Shown: positions 30,932 through 39,371, counted from the first letter of the stretch. The stretch is DNA of 41,156 nt from Ruminococcus sp. (GCA_030531185.1 JAUNOG010000016.1:1-41156), one strand, 5' to 3'. The notes: generated by a model from the sequence alone, not told the origin. Made by a program: numbers and translations.

Positions 30932-33446
30932 AAACAATAATCAGACGGCGGTAAAGCGTATAAGCGTACGGTCATTGAAACACAACCGCGTCCGCAATAT
31001 GTTCGCCGTTCTTGCAATTATACTTACAACCTTTATGTTCACTACGGTGTTCAGTATCGGATTTTCTTTGGGCAAAAATTTAAATACTATGATGTTAAGA
31101 GAACAGGGGACAAAGTCTACCGTTTATCTTCCCAATCCTTCGGACGAGCAGATTTCTCAGGTCAAAAGCTGCGATCATCTTAACGCCGCAGGTATCCGGA
31201 TACATATTGCGTCGGCGCAAAGTCCTCAAAATGCCGAGACGGTCATTTCTCTCGATTATTACGACAAAACGGAGTATGAGGAAAATTATCTTCCCGCTGT
31301 AAGCGGCGTAAAAGGCTCTTATCCCGAGGCGGATAATGAAATTATGCTGTCAAAGGCCGCTCTTGACGCGTTAAAAATCAAAGATCCCGTTCAGAATACG
31401 GACATTACCTTAAAAATTGACGGTGAAGAAAAAAGCTTTAAGCTGTCCGGTTGGTTTACCGATTACAGCTTTACCTCAGGGGGATTTCAAGGCTTTGTAT
31501 CCAAAAGCTATTCCGACGGCTTGGGATTGACTGCTGAAAAGGACGGCGTGCTTTCCGCATCGGCAAAAATAGGTTCGCAGGCATCTCTTATCAATGAACT
31601 GGAAAATAGCGTTAAATTGAAAGACGGTCAGGAAATAGATTACACAGACGATGTTCAGGAAGATAACGTTTCAAATGCCACAGTAGTTGCGGCTGCGATA
31701 GGAATTATCGGTCTGATAATAGTATTCAGCGGATATCTGCTGATTTACAATGTAATGTATATCTCCGTCACAAAGGATATTCGCTTTTACGGAATGCTCA
31801 AAACTATCGGTACTTCTCCGAAGCAGATAAGCAAGATAGTTAAAACTCAGGCGTTCAGGCTGTCGGTTATAGGTATTCCCATTGGAATTTTGCTCGGCAC
31901 AGCAATATCGTTTGCCGCCGTACCGTATGCTCTGCAAATGTTCGGTTCGGGCATGAACGGAGCAATGCCTACCGATATAAGCTTTAATCCGTTTATCTAC
32001 GTGGGAACTGTTCTGTTCGGCATATTTACCGTTGCGGTAAGCTGCCGCAAGCCCGCTAAGCTGGCGGCTAAGGTCTCGCCTGTGGAGGCTCTTAAATACA
32101 ACGGACAGAATTCAAATAAGATAAAGCCTCACAAGTCCACAAGCGGAGGCAAGCTTTATAAAATGGCTTTCCGCAATGTGTTCAGGGAAAAGAAACGAGC
32201 TCTGCTTGTGTTCGCCTCGCTCTTTATGGGAACTATGGCGTTCCTTTCGACAAACGCATTTATCGGAAGTATGAAGCTTGAAAATTATGTGGATTATTAT
32301 CTTCCCAACGACTACACCATTTATACCAATTCAGGCTCTGATGAAAATTCTGAGGAGGACGAAAAGATATACATAGACGCAGCCAATAAGCTTGCGGCGG
32401 ATATTGCAGAAATCGACGGCGTTACAAGCGTAAGCGTCAGCCGCTCCGTAGACGCGGAACTTACCTTTGATGAAGAGGTTTTCAAGCCCTTTATTGAAAA
32501 TGAAAAAAACTTTGATAAAGCCGATATGCAGGATATGCTTAACCATTACAGAGAGGAAGGAGATTATCACGTGCCTGTTATTGGTGTAAGCTCGGATATG
32601 ATGAGGCTTTACAATAAAAAGGCTCGGCAGAAAATCGACATCGACCGTTTTGAAAAGGGCGAGATATGTTTTATAGGCTATGTTAATACCAACGAGCAGT
32701 CGGAGCAGGTCAAGGGCAAAACCATAACTCTCACTGATGACGGCACAGGAAATTCCGTTTCTCTTGAAGTCGGGGCGTGCCCCACGTATGGCGATGATCG
32801 CGGTATCAATATCGGATATTACTGGCAAATGGCAGGCGCTCCGAGCTGTATTCTGGTAAGTCAAAGCGTTATTGATAAACTGAACAGCAATCCGTCGGTC
32901 GATAATATCATCGCAGACTGCGAGCCGAAATCGGAAAGCTATGTTACCTCCATAATAAAGGAGCTTACAAAGACAAATCCTTCGGTATTGCAGACTGAAA
33001 TAAAATCCGAAATGATCGAAGATTTTAAGTCGTCTATGCTGTCTATGAATATACTTACTGCGGGGATTTCCATAATACTTATTCTTATCGGCGTCATTAA
33101 CTTTATAAACGTTATGCTTACGGGAGTATTCACAAGAAGAAAAGAGCTTGCTGTAATGGAGAGTGTGGGTATGACCAAAAAGCAGATAAGAAAAATGCTT
33201 ATGTTGGAGGGCGTGTACTACGGAATTATTACGCTGGCGCTTATCCTTACCGCAGGAAACGTCATAGTTTACGCCGTTGCAAGGCTAGCCGAGATGATTG
33301 CGGACTATGCGGTATTCAATTATCCGTGGCAGTTAATGCTGATAATAGCGGCTGTTATAATGCTTATCTGCATAGCAGTACCTGCGGCGGTGTACGGAAC
33401 GATCTCAAAGGAAAGCGTTACCGAAAGACTGCACGATATAGATTGA
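30924..33446 (+). CDS. FtsX-family ABC permease, 840 aa, two FtsX modules
   Basis: 840 residues, with predicted membrane helices near 26-46, 240-275, 300-335, 355-380 (first module) and near 425-445, 700-735, 765-790 and 805-830 (second module). Each module begins with RNxF/RNVF and a basic patch (LKHNRVRNMF; MAFRNVFREKKRA). Large extracellular loops lie between helices 1 and 2 and between helices 5 and 6, the second about 250 residues. BceB-type permeases have one such large loop, while MacB-like/Vex-type permeases vary; this protein has both loops sizeable. It would detect or remove a peptide antibiotic or lipid-linked substrate. Confidence 0.88.
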   Translation: MLKNNNQTAVKRISVRSLKHNRVRNMFAVLAIILTTFMFTTVFSIGFSLGKNLNTMMLREQGTKSTVYLPNPSDEQISQVKSCDHLNAAGIRIHIASAQSPQNAETVISLDYYDKTEYEENYLPAVSGVKGSYPEADNEIMLSKAALDALKIKDPVQNTDITLKIDGEEKSFKLSGWFTDYSFTSGGFQGFVSKSYSDGLGLTAEKDGVLSASAKIGSQASLINELENSVKLKDGQEIDYTDDVQEDNVSNATVVAAAIGIIGLIIVFSGYLLIYNVMYISVTKDIRFYGMLKTIGTSPKQISKIVKTQAFRLSVIGIPIGILLGTAISFAAVPYALQMFGSGMNGAMPTDISFNPFIYVGTVLFGIFTVAVSCRKPAKLAAKVSPVEALKYNGQNSNKIKPHKSTSGGKLYKMAFRNVFREKKRALLVFASLFMGTMAFLSTNAFIGSMKLENYVDYYLPNDYTIYTNSGSDENSEEDEKIYIDAANKLAADIAEIDGVTSVSVSRSVDAELTFDEEVFKPFIENEKNFDKADMQDMLNHYREEGDYHVPVIGVSSDMMRLYNKKARQKIDIDRFEKGEICFIGYVNTNEQSEQVKGKTITLTDDGTGNSVSLEVGACPTYGDDRGINIGYYWQMAGAPSCILVSQSVIDKLNSNPSVDNIIADCEPKSESYVTSIIKELTKTNPSVLQTEIKSEMIEDFKSSMLSMNILTAGISIILILIGVINFINVMLTGVFTRRKELAVMESVGMTKKQIRKMLMLEGVYYGIITLALILTAGNVIVYAVARLAEMIADYAVFNYPWQLMLIIAAVIMLICIAVPAAVYGTISKESVTERLHDID

Positions 33447-33457
33447 CGTACGATTTA

Positions 33458-33486
33458 CCGCGCCTCTTTACAAGGCGCGGTCTTTT
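33458..33486 (+). terminator. Terminator between permease and response regulator genes
   Basis: CCGCGCCT (33458-33465) pairs with AGGCGCGG (33473-33480), then TCTTTT. It separates the transporter genes from the regulator genes. Confidence 0.8.
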
Positions 33487-33496
33487 GTGTTATAAT
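33467..33496 (+). promoter_or_regulatory. Promoter of the regulator/kinase pair, embedded in the terminator
   Basis: TTTACA (33467-33472) lies in the terminator loop and TATAAT (33491-33496) follows after 18 bp, 17 bp before the regulator start. Hairpin and promoter therefore share DNA. Confidence 0.5.
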
Positions 33497-33512
33497 AAAA
33501 CAGGGTGATTTT

Positions 33513-34190
33513 ATGTATTCGATTTTAATTGTTGAGGACGATATTATTATAAACGGCGGAATAAAGGTGTACCTTGAAAAACAGGGATACGAAACGGTTT
33601 CCGTCTATTCGGTGAACGAGGCGAAGGAAAAACTGAAAAATGCGTTCAGTCTGGTTCTTCTCGATATAAATCTGCCCGACGGCAGCGGACTGGATCTGTG
33701 CGCTGAAATCCGCAGGACTTCCGATACTCCCGTGATTTTTCTTACCGCCAACGATACTGAGGAAAATATGATAGAGGGCTTTGAATACGGCTGTGACGAC
33801 TATATTTCCAAGCCTTTTTCGGTAGGCGTTCTGGAACAGCGTATAAAAGCCGTCCTGCGACGAAGTACGGTTCAAAGCGGTAATCCCGATTTGTTTTCCT
33901 ACAGGGGACTTACGGTAGATTTTAAGCGAATGTCCGTGACGACCGAGGGAGAACCTGTAAAGCTGTCCGCAACGGAATTCAAGATTTTAAGATTGCTTAT
34001 CAAGAACAAAGGTCAAGTGCTTACAAGGGGAATACTGATAGAAAAGATATGGGACTGCGACGAAAATTATATAGACGAAAACACTCTCAGCGTACATATA
34101 AGACGTCTGCGGCAGAAATTGGAGCCGGACCCAAAAAATCCGCAGTATATAGTAACCGTTTTCGGAATAGGCTATACGTTTGGTGAATGA
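33513..34190 (+). CDS. OmpR-family response regulator
   Basis: 225 residues. The receiver domain has the acidic pair at 9-10, phosphorylation site Asp51 (LLDINLP), Thr78 and Lys100 (SKPF). The C-terminal winged helix includes KLSATEFKILRLLI and HIRRLRQKL. It is followed by a histidine kinase and preceded by the ABC pair, as in BceRS-like modules, and probably activates the transporter promoter at 30195-30227. Start ATG behind CAGGGTG. Confidence 0.93.
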   Translation: MYSILIVEDDIIINGGIKVYLEKQGYETVSVYSVNEAKEKLKNAFSLVLLDINLPDGSGLDLCAEIRRTSDTPVIFLTANDTEENMIEGFEYGCDDYISKPFSVGVLEQRIKAVLRRSTVQSGNPDLFSYRGLTVDFKRMSVTTEGEPVKLSATEFKILRLLIKNKGQVLTRGILIEKIWDCDENYIDENTLSVHIRRLRQKLEPDPKNPQYIVTVFGIGYTFGE

Positions 34191-34191
34191 T

Positions 34192-35211
34192 ATGAAACTT
34201 GATGAATATTTAAATAAAAGGAATTTGATCTTTGCGGCGGAATTTCTTCTGCTCGTCATCAGCGCGGCGGCGGTGTACGTTGTGACGGAAAATGTGAAAA
34301 TGGCGGCCATTTCAGCGGTTTTTATGTTTGGCGTGTGCGTTCTTACATTTGCGCTGTACCGTCTTGACGATAAGTATATCAGCGGGGTAACGGACGATTT
34401 GTCAAAGCTGTGCGACAATCTTATCACGCTTGAAGAAAAGATCATCTTTCCCGAAAATGAGGATACCATACTTTCAAAGCTCCAGAACAAGATACTGAAG
34501 CTTGTGAAGATACTCAAAAAGAAAAATGAGACTTCCAAACAGGAGCATGAAAACATAAAGTCTCTTGTGTCGGATATATCTCACCAGCTTAAAACTCCCA
34601 TTGCAAATCTGAAAATGTATTCGGAGTTCCTTAAGGACGACGGTATCGACGAGGCTCAGCGTAAAGAATATACGGATATTATCAGACTGTCGGTAGACCG
34701 TCTTAATTTTCTTTCCGAAAGTATGATAAAAATTTCACGGCTGGAGAGCGGGCTTATACATTTACAGCCCGAGGTGCAAAATCTTCACGAAACGGTTATG
34801 ATTTCAATAAAGGACGTTTTTGCAAAGGCGAAAGCAAAGGGGATTGAAATTACCTATACGGGAGAAAACATCGACGTTTTCCACGACAGGCGCTGGACTG
34901 CGGAGGCGGTTTTTAATTTGCTGGACAATGCGGTGAAATATTCTCAGGGAAAGTCCGAGATATCGGTTTGCGTAAAGCGGTTCGGTATGTTTGCCTCGGT
35001 TGAAGTATCAGACGAAAACGCGCCCATTCCCGAAGAGGAGCAAAGCAGGATATTCTCACGTTTTTACCGAGGCAAAAACAGCAGAAACAGCGAGGGGATA
35101 GGTATCGGTCTGTATCTTTCGAGAGAGATAGCCGTTAAACAAGGAGGATATATGAACCTTAAAGCTTCCGATAAAGGCAATAGTTTTTCTATCGTATTGC
35201 TTTGCCGTTAA
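34192..35211 (+). CDS. Sensor histidine kinase, intramembrane-sensing (BceS-like) type
   Basis: 340 residues from ATG 34192; an in-frame TTG at 34180 overlaps the regulator end. Two membrane helices (about 12-31 and 37-56) are separated by only about five residues, so there is hardly an outside sensor domain. That is the hallmark of BceS-like kinases, which detect peptides through the partner ABC transporter. A coiled linker leads to the H box with His131 (SDISHQLKTPIANL), N box (FNLLDNAVKYS) and G boxes (GIGIGLYLSREI). It lacks a HAMP domain. Confidence 0.9.
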   Translation: MKLDEYLNKRNLIFAAEFLLLVISAAAVYVVTENVKMAAISAVFMFGVCVLTFALYRLDDKYISGVTDDLSKLCDNLITLEEKIIFPENEDTILSKLQNKILKLVKILKKKNETSKQEHENIKSLVSDISHQLKTPIANLKMYSEFLKDDGIDEAQRKEYTDIIRLSVDRLNFLSESMIKISRLESGLIHLQPEVQNLHETVMISIKDVFAKAKAKGIEITYTGENIDVFHDRRWTAEAVFNLLDNAVKYSQGKSEISVCVKRFGMFASVEVSDENAPIPEEEQSRIFSRFYRGKNSRNSEGIGIGLYLSREIAVKQGGYMNLKASDKGNSFSIVLLCR

Positions 35212-35269
35212 ACGACCGCAATATGCGTATAAGGGACGCTGAATTGACGTCCCGCCAAGTAATAACGTG

Positions 35270-35302
35270 CGCTCTGAGAGTAAATATCTCGGAGCGTTTT
35301 TT
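35270..35302 (+). terminator. Terminator after the kinase gene
   Basis: CGCTCTGAGA (35270-35279) pairs with TCTCGGAGCG (35287-35296) with one G-U pair, then TTTTTT. A weaker GGGACG/CGTCCC hairpin precedes it at 35233-35253. Confidence 0.85.
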
Positions 35303-35336
35303 CATAAAAGTCCTGCTTTACTTTAAATCTTTCATT

Positions 35337-35390
35337 TTAACATTTCTCTAACAACTCACAAACATTTCACAAACAACGGGGGATTAAAAT
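35337..35390 (+). promoter_or_regulatory. Promoter with four hexamers phased at 11 bp
   Basis: TTAACA (35337), CTAACA (35348), CAAACA (35359) and CAAACA (35370) start exactly 11 bp apart. A TAAAAT -10 box (35385-35390) follows 9 bp after the last, and no -35 box is present. This fits two regulator dimers on one face of the helix, as for OmpR/PhoP-family activators. It would drive the small genes 35447-36216. Confidence 0.65.
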
Positions 35391-35446
35391 GTTTACAACA
35401 GATGAGGAAAATGTCTGATAAACAAGTCAAATGGGAGGTACTTATT

Positions 35447-35818
35447 ATGAAAAAAGAAAACTTTGTAACACTGGTTATGTCAACTGTCGGAGGACTTATC
35501 TTCGCGCTGGGAATGTGTATGGCGCTTTTGCCCGAATGGAACGCGTTTACTCCCGGAGTTGTGTGCGGCGCGATAGGAGCGGTCATTCTGCTGGCAATGG
35601 TGATCGTCCGCAGAAAAATGATGAATGCGCCTGCCGTCAAAGTCAACGGCAGAACGGTCGGGATAGTCGTTTACGGGGTTATCTCAACGATCGTTTTCGG
35701 AGTTGGAATGTGTATGACAATGGTGTGGGAAGGTCTTATGATATGGGGAATTATCGTAGGCATTGTAGGTATTGCCCTCCTGCTGGGACTTATTCCTATG
35801 ATAAAGGGGATAAAATGA
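35447..35818 (+). CDS. Four-helix membrane protein with duplicated GMC module, 124 aa
   Basis: Start ATG 35447 behind GGGAGGTA; the frame is open further upstream without a good site. Four membrane helices in two similar hairpins: FALGMCMALLPEWNAFTPGVV (first) and FGVGMCMTMVWEGLMIWGIIVG (second). Each has Gly-Met-Cys-Met, a Trp in the turn and a Gly-rich second helix. The same module appears once in the 123-aa protein at 39000. Family not known to me. Likely produced under control of the upstream phased promoter. Confidence 0.8.
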   Translation: MKKENFVTLVMSTVGGLIFALGMCMALLPEWNAFTPGVVCGAIGAVILLAMVIVRRKMMNAPAVKVNGRTVGIVVYGVISTIVFGVGMCMTMVWEGLMIWGIIVGIVGIALLLGLIPMIKGIK

Positions 35819-35916
35819 TGAGAAAAATATTGATAATAATAACGGGGATACTCGGGATAACAGCGGCTGTTACAGCGTTTATTGACAGTAAAAAAGAAAA
35901 AACTTTATGGAGGTAA
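35815..35916 (+). CDS. 33-aa single-helix membrane protein
   Basis: ATG 35815 overlaps the previous stop (ATGA) and a second ATG follows at 35818. One hydrophobic helix (ILIIITGILGITAAVTAFI) is followed by the charged tail DSKKEKTLWR. The next gene's ribosome binding site (GGAGG) lies at its end. It is too short for normal detection, but the tight overlap and sensible composition support it. Confidence 0.55.
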   Translation: MMRKILIIITGILGITAAVTAFIDSKKEKTLWR

Positions 35917-35922
35917 TTTAAA

Positions 35923-36216
35923 ATGGCAAAATCAAAATTAGTTCAGGCAAACAAGAAAATTGAGGAAAAGGTAGTCGGCGCATACAAGGCTATCGAGAAC
36001 GGCGTAGTAGGAACATACAAAAAGGTCGAGGATAAGTTTGTTGACAACTTTCTTACTAAGGACGGCGAAACCGTAGACCAAGCCAAGGAAAGGCTTTCCG
36101 CCGAGCAGCAATCGAGAAAAGAAGCCGCCGCAGCAGAAGCGGAAAAGCGCAGAGAAGAGCAGAATGCAAGAATTCAGGCAAGCATTGAGGCAAGCAGAAA
36201 TGCGGGAAAGAAATAA
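35923..36216 (+). CDS. 97-aa amphipathic protein with three 11-residue repeats
   Basis: ATG 35923 is 7 nt from TGGAGG. Residues 12-44 are three tandem 11-mers: KIEEKVVGAYK, AIENGVVGTYK, KVEDKFVDNFL. The shared pattern (I/V-E-x-x-V/F-V-x-x-Y/F) gives an amphipathic helix with 11-residue periodicity, like membrane-surface helices. The rest is a charged, Ala/Glu/Lys/Arg-rich helix (about 55-97) with no signal peptide. Similar EEKVVGxYKxIExGVV proteins occur in Clostridia as far as I recall, without a known function. A role at the inner membrane surface in envelope stress is a guess. Confidence 0.8.
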   Translation: MAKSKLVQANKKIEEKVVGAYKAIENGVVGTYKKVEDKFVDNFLTKDGETVDQAKERLSAEQQSRKEAAAAEAEKRREEQNARIQASIEASRNAGKK

Positions 36217-36223
36217 TTATCGG

Positions 36224-36255
36224 GCGGCGGAGAAAATATGATCTCCGCCGCTTTG
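36224..36255 (+). terminator. Terminator after the 97-aa gene
   Basis: GCGGCGGAGA (36224-36233) pairs perfectly with TCTCCGCCGC (36242-36251), followed by TTTG. Confidence 0.8.
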
Positions 36256-36312
36256 TAAAATTTCTGTAAACAGCGGTATTTTAACAAAACTTTAACATCA
36301 GTATGTTATGAT
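36254..36312 (+). promoter_or_regulatory. Promoter of the second two-component pair, with phased hexamers
   Basis: TTAACA at 36281 and 36292 are 11 bp apart and end 9 bp before TATGAT (36307-36312), the same geometry as at 35337-35390. TGTAAA at 36254 and 36265 is a second 11-bp pair. This supports autoregulation by the OmpR-family regulator encoded next. Confidence 0.6.
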
Positions 36313-36343
36313 AAATCAAATTGGTAAAAGCGGAGGACGGATT

Positions 36344-37015
36344 ATGTTTAAAATACTGCTTGTAGAGGACGATAAGGAGCTGAACAAAACAGTCTGCGCA
36401 TATCTAAACAGAAACGGATATGAGGCGACGGGCTGTCTTGACGCCAATGATGCGTATAACGAAATGTACGGCAATATGTTCGATCTTATCATATCGGATA
36501 TTATGATGCCTAAAATAGACGGCTTTGAATTCGCAGAGACGGTGCGTTCGCTTAATCAGGAGATACCTATTCTTTTTATGACGGCAAGAGACGACTTCAA
36601 TTCCAAACAGCGAGGATACCGTATCGGTATCGACGACTATATGGTAAAGCCCGTTGACCTCGACGAGCTTCTTCTAAAAATCGGAGCGCTGCTGAGACGG
36701 GCGAAAATCGCCAATTCCAAAAAGCTTACGGTAGGAAAACTCACCCTTGACGCAGAGGAACGCTCCGCCGTTCTTGACGGAGAGGAAATTCCGTTGACGG
36801 TAAGAGAATTCAATTTGCTGTATAAGCTGTTGTCATATCCGAAAAAGACGTTTACACGCTCTCAGCTGATGAACGAATTCTGGGACGCCGAAACGGACAG
36901 CAGTTCCAGAACGGTAGATGTGTATATGCGTAAGCTGAGGGAAAAGATGTCCGATTGCAATGATTTCGAGATCGTCACCGTTCACGGTCTGGGTTACAAG
37001 GCGGTGCTGAAATGA
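36344..37015 (+). CDS. OmpR-family response regulator
   Basis: 223 residues from ATG 36344, 9 nt after GGAGGA; the frame is open from 36308 but without a good site. The receiver has acidic residues 9-10, phosphorylation site Asp52 (IISDIMMP), Thr80 and Lys102 (VKPVD). The C-terminal winged helix includes PLTVREFNLLYKLL and VDVYMRKLREKM. The kinase gene overlaps by 4 nt. It is the likely binder of the TTAACA-type repeats before itself and before the 35447 operon. Confidence 0.93.
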   Translation: MFKILLVEDDKELNKTVCAYLNRNGYEATGCLDANDAYNEMYGNMFDLIISDIMMPKIDGFEFAETVRSLNQEIPILFMTARDDFNSKQRGYRIGIDDYMVKPVDLDELLLKIGALLRRAKIANSKKLTVGKLTLDAEERSAVLDGEEIPLTVREFNLLYKLLSYPKKTFTRSQLMNEFWDAETDSSSRTVDVYMRKLREKMSDCNDFEIVTVHGLGYKAVLK

Positions 37016-38079
37016 ACGGAAAGCGTCTCGAAAAAATCGGACTTGCCGTTCTGAGATTTTTTAATTTTTTTGCATTGATTGCTTTTGTTGTCACCTGTTC
37101 TTTTCTGCTGTTTTTACGGTCAATGGATATTGAACGGGATATTCTTGAACCAAAAGCGAAAATTACATTTCTGAATATATTGCTGCTTACGTTTATACTG
37201 TGGTTTGCCGATTTGATCCGCAGGAAAATCACTGTAGAACGTCCGCTTAGGAGAATTATTGAAGGACTGGATAAAATTACAAACGGGGATTTTAAAGAGC
37301 AGATACCAAACATAAGAGAATTGACGGACACAAAAGAATTTAATATAATTATCAACAGAATAAACAAAATGACTGCGGAACTAAGCGGCGTTGAAACGCT
37401 GAGAAATGATTTTATTGCCAATGTTTCCCACGAGCTTAAAACTCCGCTGGCGGCTATAAATAATTACGGGACGCTTCTGCAAAGTCCGGATCTGCCCGAA
37501 AAAGAGCGTGTTGAATACGCAAAAGCCGTTACCGAAAATTCCCGCAGGCTTGCCAATCTGATAACTAATATTCTGAAGCTTAACAAGCTGGAAAATCAGC
37601 AGATATATCCAAAGGCGGAGAAATATAATTTATCGGAGCAGTTATGCGAATGTCTGCTCGGTTTTGAAAATGCTTGGGAAAAGAAAAATCTTGAAATAAA
37701 TACGGATATCGAAGACGACGTTACTATCAGCGCGGACAGCGAGCTGCTCAGTCTTGTGTGGAACAATCTGTTTTCCAATGCTGTCAAATTTACGGAGGAC
37801 GGCGGCTGCGTCTCGGTAATGCTTAAAATAGAAAACGGATATGCAGTAGTTTCCGTGACAGACACAGGCTGCGGAATGTCCGCCGAAACGGGAAAACACA
37901 TTTTTGAGAAATTCTATCAGGGCGATACCTCTCACGCCTCAAAAGGCAACGGACTGGGGCTTGCGCTTGTAAAGCGGGTGGTCGATATTACCGGCGGCGA
38001 AATCTCCGTTCACAGCGAAATCGGCAAAGGCAGTACCTTTACAGTTAAATTAAGATGTGATGAAAATGAAAAAATTTAA
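37012..38079 (+). CDS. Sensor histidine kinase with HAMP domain
   Basis: 355 residues, ATGA overlap with the regulator gene. Two membrane helices (about 15-36 and 50-69) with a short outside loop (RSMDIERDILEPKAK). A HAMP-like linker (PLRRIIEGLDKITNGDFKEQIP) follows, then the H box with His140 (FIANVSHELKTPLAAI), the N box (WNNLFSNAVKFTEDGG) and G boxes (DTGCGMS; GNGLGLALVKRVV). The signal is unknown. The next membrane-protein gene begins inside its last 20 bases. Confidence 0.92.
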   Translation: MNGKRLEKIGLAVLRFFNFFALIAFVVTCSFLLFLRSMDIERDILEPKAKITFLNILLLTFILWFADLIRRKITVERPLRRIIEGLDKITNGDFKEQIPNIRELTDTKEFNIIINRINKMTAELSGVETLRNDFIANVSHELKTPLAAINNYGTLLQSPDLPEKERVEYAKAVTENSRRLANLITNILKLNKLENQQIYPKAEKYNLSEQLCECLLGFENAWEKKNLEINTDIEDDVTISADSELLSLVWNNLFSNAVKFTEDGGCVSVMLKIENGYAVVSVTDTGCGMSAETGKHIFEKFYQGDTSHASKGNGLGLALVKRVVDITGGEISVHSEIGKGSTFTVKLRCDENEKI

Positions 38080-38998
38080 AGCTTTTATTTGCAAAGTTAT
38101 TTTTCCCCCGACTTGGGTCATTGTTTTAAGCTCGTTAATTGGATTTCCCTCTGTGATAATTTCACTGAAATTTTTGAGTGAAACCAATCCTGTCTGCTAT
38201 GTTTCCTATGTGCTTTCGGCGTATGCCTTTACGGCTTTATGTGCAAACTTCCCGAGAGCCAAAAAACGGTGCAGGGAGCTTATCCACGGAGATGAAGTAA
38301 AAATCATCGTTAGGTTCCGCAGGTTTATGAACAGCTACAAATATACCTCGATGTATCTGAATAACAGAGAATTCCGCGCAAGATTTTCGCTTTACAGCGG
38401 ACTTGCGGTCAATATGTTCTATGCGGTTTTCAAGTGCGCCACGGGAGCGGTTTTCCGTTCGGCTTGGCTGTGGGCGATAGGAATTTATTATGTTATGCTC
38501 AGCTTGATACGGTTTACTCTGCTGAGGAATGTCCGCATTACCGATAAAAAGGAACACAATATCGAAAGAAAGATACACGAGTATAAAAGCTCCAGAATGT
38601 GCGGAATAATGATGTTTGCTCTGAACATAGCTATGACAGGAATGACTGTTCAGATGATATGGCGGAACAGGGGCTACGAGTACAAAGGCTATATTATTTA
38701 TATTTCCGCAATGTACGCTTTTTACTGTCTTATAAATGCGATAGTGAATGTTGTGAAATTTTCTAAGATAAACAATCCAATACTTTCCTCCGCAAAAATA
38801 ATCAGTCTTGCGGGGGCGCTTATGTCGATGTTTGCGCTCCAGACTGCAATGTTTTCGGCATTCGGAGGCGGAGAAGTCTATCAGCGGCTGATGAATACAA
38901 TTACCGGAGGAGTTGTCTGCACCGCGGTATTGGGTATGGCTGTTTTTACGATCGTTTGGTCGAACAGAAATCTGAAATCCCTTGAAAGGAGCAATTAA
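38060..38998 (+). CDS. Multi-helix membrane protein, about 312 aa, unknown family
   Basis: Possible starts are GTG 38057, ATG 38060 and ATG 38066, all inside the kinase gene's end; I take ATG 38060. About seven or eight membrane helices are seen (for example WVIVLSSLIGFPSVIISL, LYSGLAVNMFYAVF, MMFALNIAMTGMTVQMIW, VLGMAVFTIVW). Between helices 2 and 3 is a basic cytosolic loop (RAKKRCRELIHGDEVKIIVRFRRFM). I do not recognise the family. Coupling to the kinase suggests a partner or target of the two-component system. Confidence 0.8.
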   Translation: MKMKKFKAFICKVIFPPTWVIVLSSLIGFPSVIISLKFLSETNPVCYVSYVLSAYAFTALCANFPRAKKRCRELIHGDEVKIIVRFRRFMNSYKYTSMYLNNREFRARFSLYSGLAVNMFYAVFKCATGAVFRSAWLWAIGIYYVMLSLIRFTLLRNVRITDKKEHNIERKIHEYKSSRMCGIMMFALNIAMTGMTVQMIWRNRGYEYKGYIIYISAMYAFYCLINAIVNVVKFSKINNPILSSAKIISLAGALMSMFALQTAMFSAFGGGEVYQRLMNTITGGVVCTAVLGMAVFTIVWSNRNLKSLERSN

Positions 38999-38999
38999 A

Positions 39000-39371
39000 A
39001 TGGAAAGCAACGAAAAGTTTGAATACACATATTCCGCTAAACAGCATGCGGAGCTTGAAAAAATCCGAAAGAAATATCTTCCGCACGAAGAAACGAAAAT
39101 GGAAAGGCTGCGACGTCTTGACGAAAGCGTAACGCGTCCGGGAACGACGGTCTCCATTATTACAGGAGTTATCGGAACGCTGATAATGGGCTTTGGTATG
39201 TGCTGTGTTATGGAGTGGTCTATGTTTATTCCCGGAATAATTATCGGGGTTGTCGGAATGGCAATACTTGCGGCGGCTTATCCGATTTACAGTAAAATCA
39301 CGCAGAAACAGCGCGAGAAAATAGCTCCCGAAATTCTGCGGCTTACGGAGGAGATATCTCAGGAGAAATAA
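39000..39371 (+). CDS. Membrane protein with one GMC module, 123 aa
   Basis: Start ATG 39000; the preceding TTG-initiated codons contain the AAAGGAG site itself. The N-terminal 50 residues are charged and helical (KQHAELEKIRKKYLPHEETK). Then come two membrane helices, the second module segment reading GFGMCCVMEWSMFIPGIIIG, and a charged tail. The helix pair matches those of the 124-aa protein at 35447 (GMC, acidic-Trp or Trp turn, PG, Gly-rich helix). It begins 1 nt after the previous stop, so it belongs to the regulator operon. Confidence 0.8.
   Translation: MESNEKFEYTYSAKQHAELEKIRKKYLPHEETKMERLRRLDESVTRPGTTVSIITGVIGTLIMGFGMCCVMEWSMFIPGIIIGVVGMAILAAAYPIYSKITQKQREKIAPEILRLTEEISQEK

Noticed and set aside
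35233-35253. GGGACG/CGTCCC hairpin as terminator of the kinase gene
   Set aside because: It has no T run. The better hairpin with six T follows at 35270-35302.
38237-39157. 306-codon minus-strand frame opposite the membrane-protein genes
   Set aside because: It crosses two real genes and their junction and has no start signal; it reflects codon bias only.
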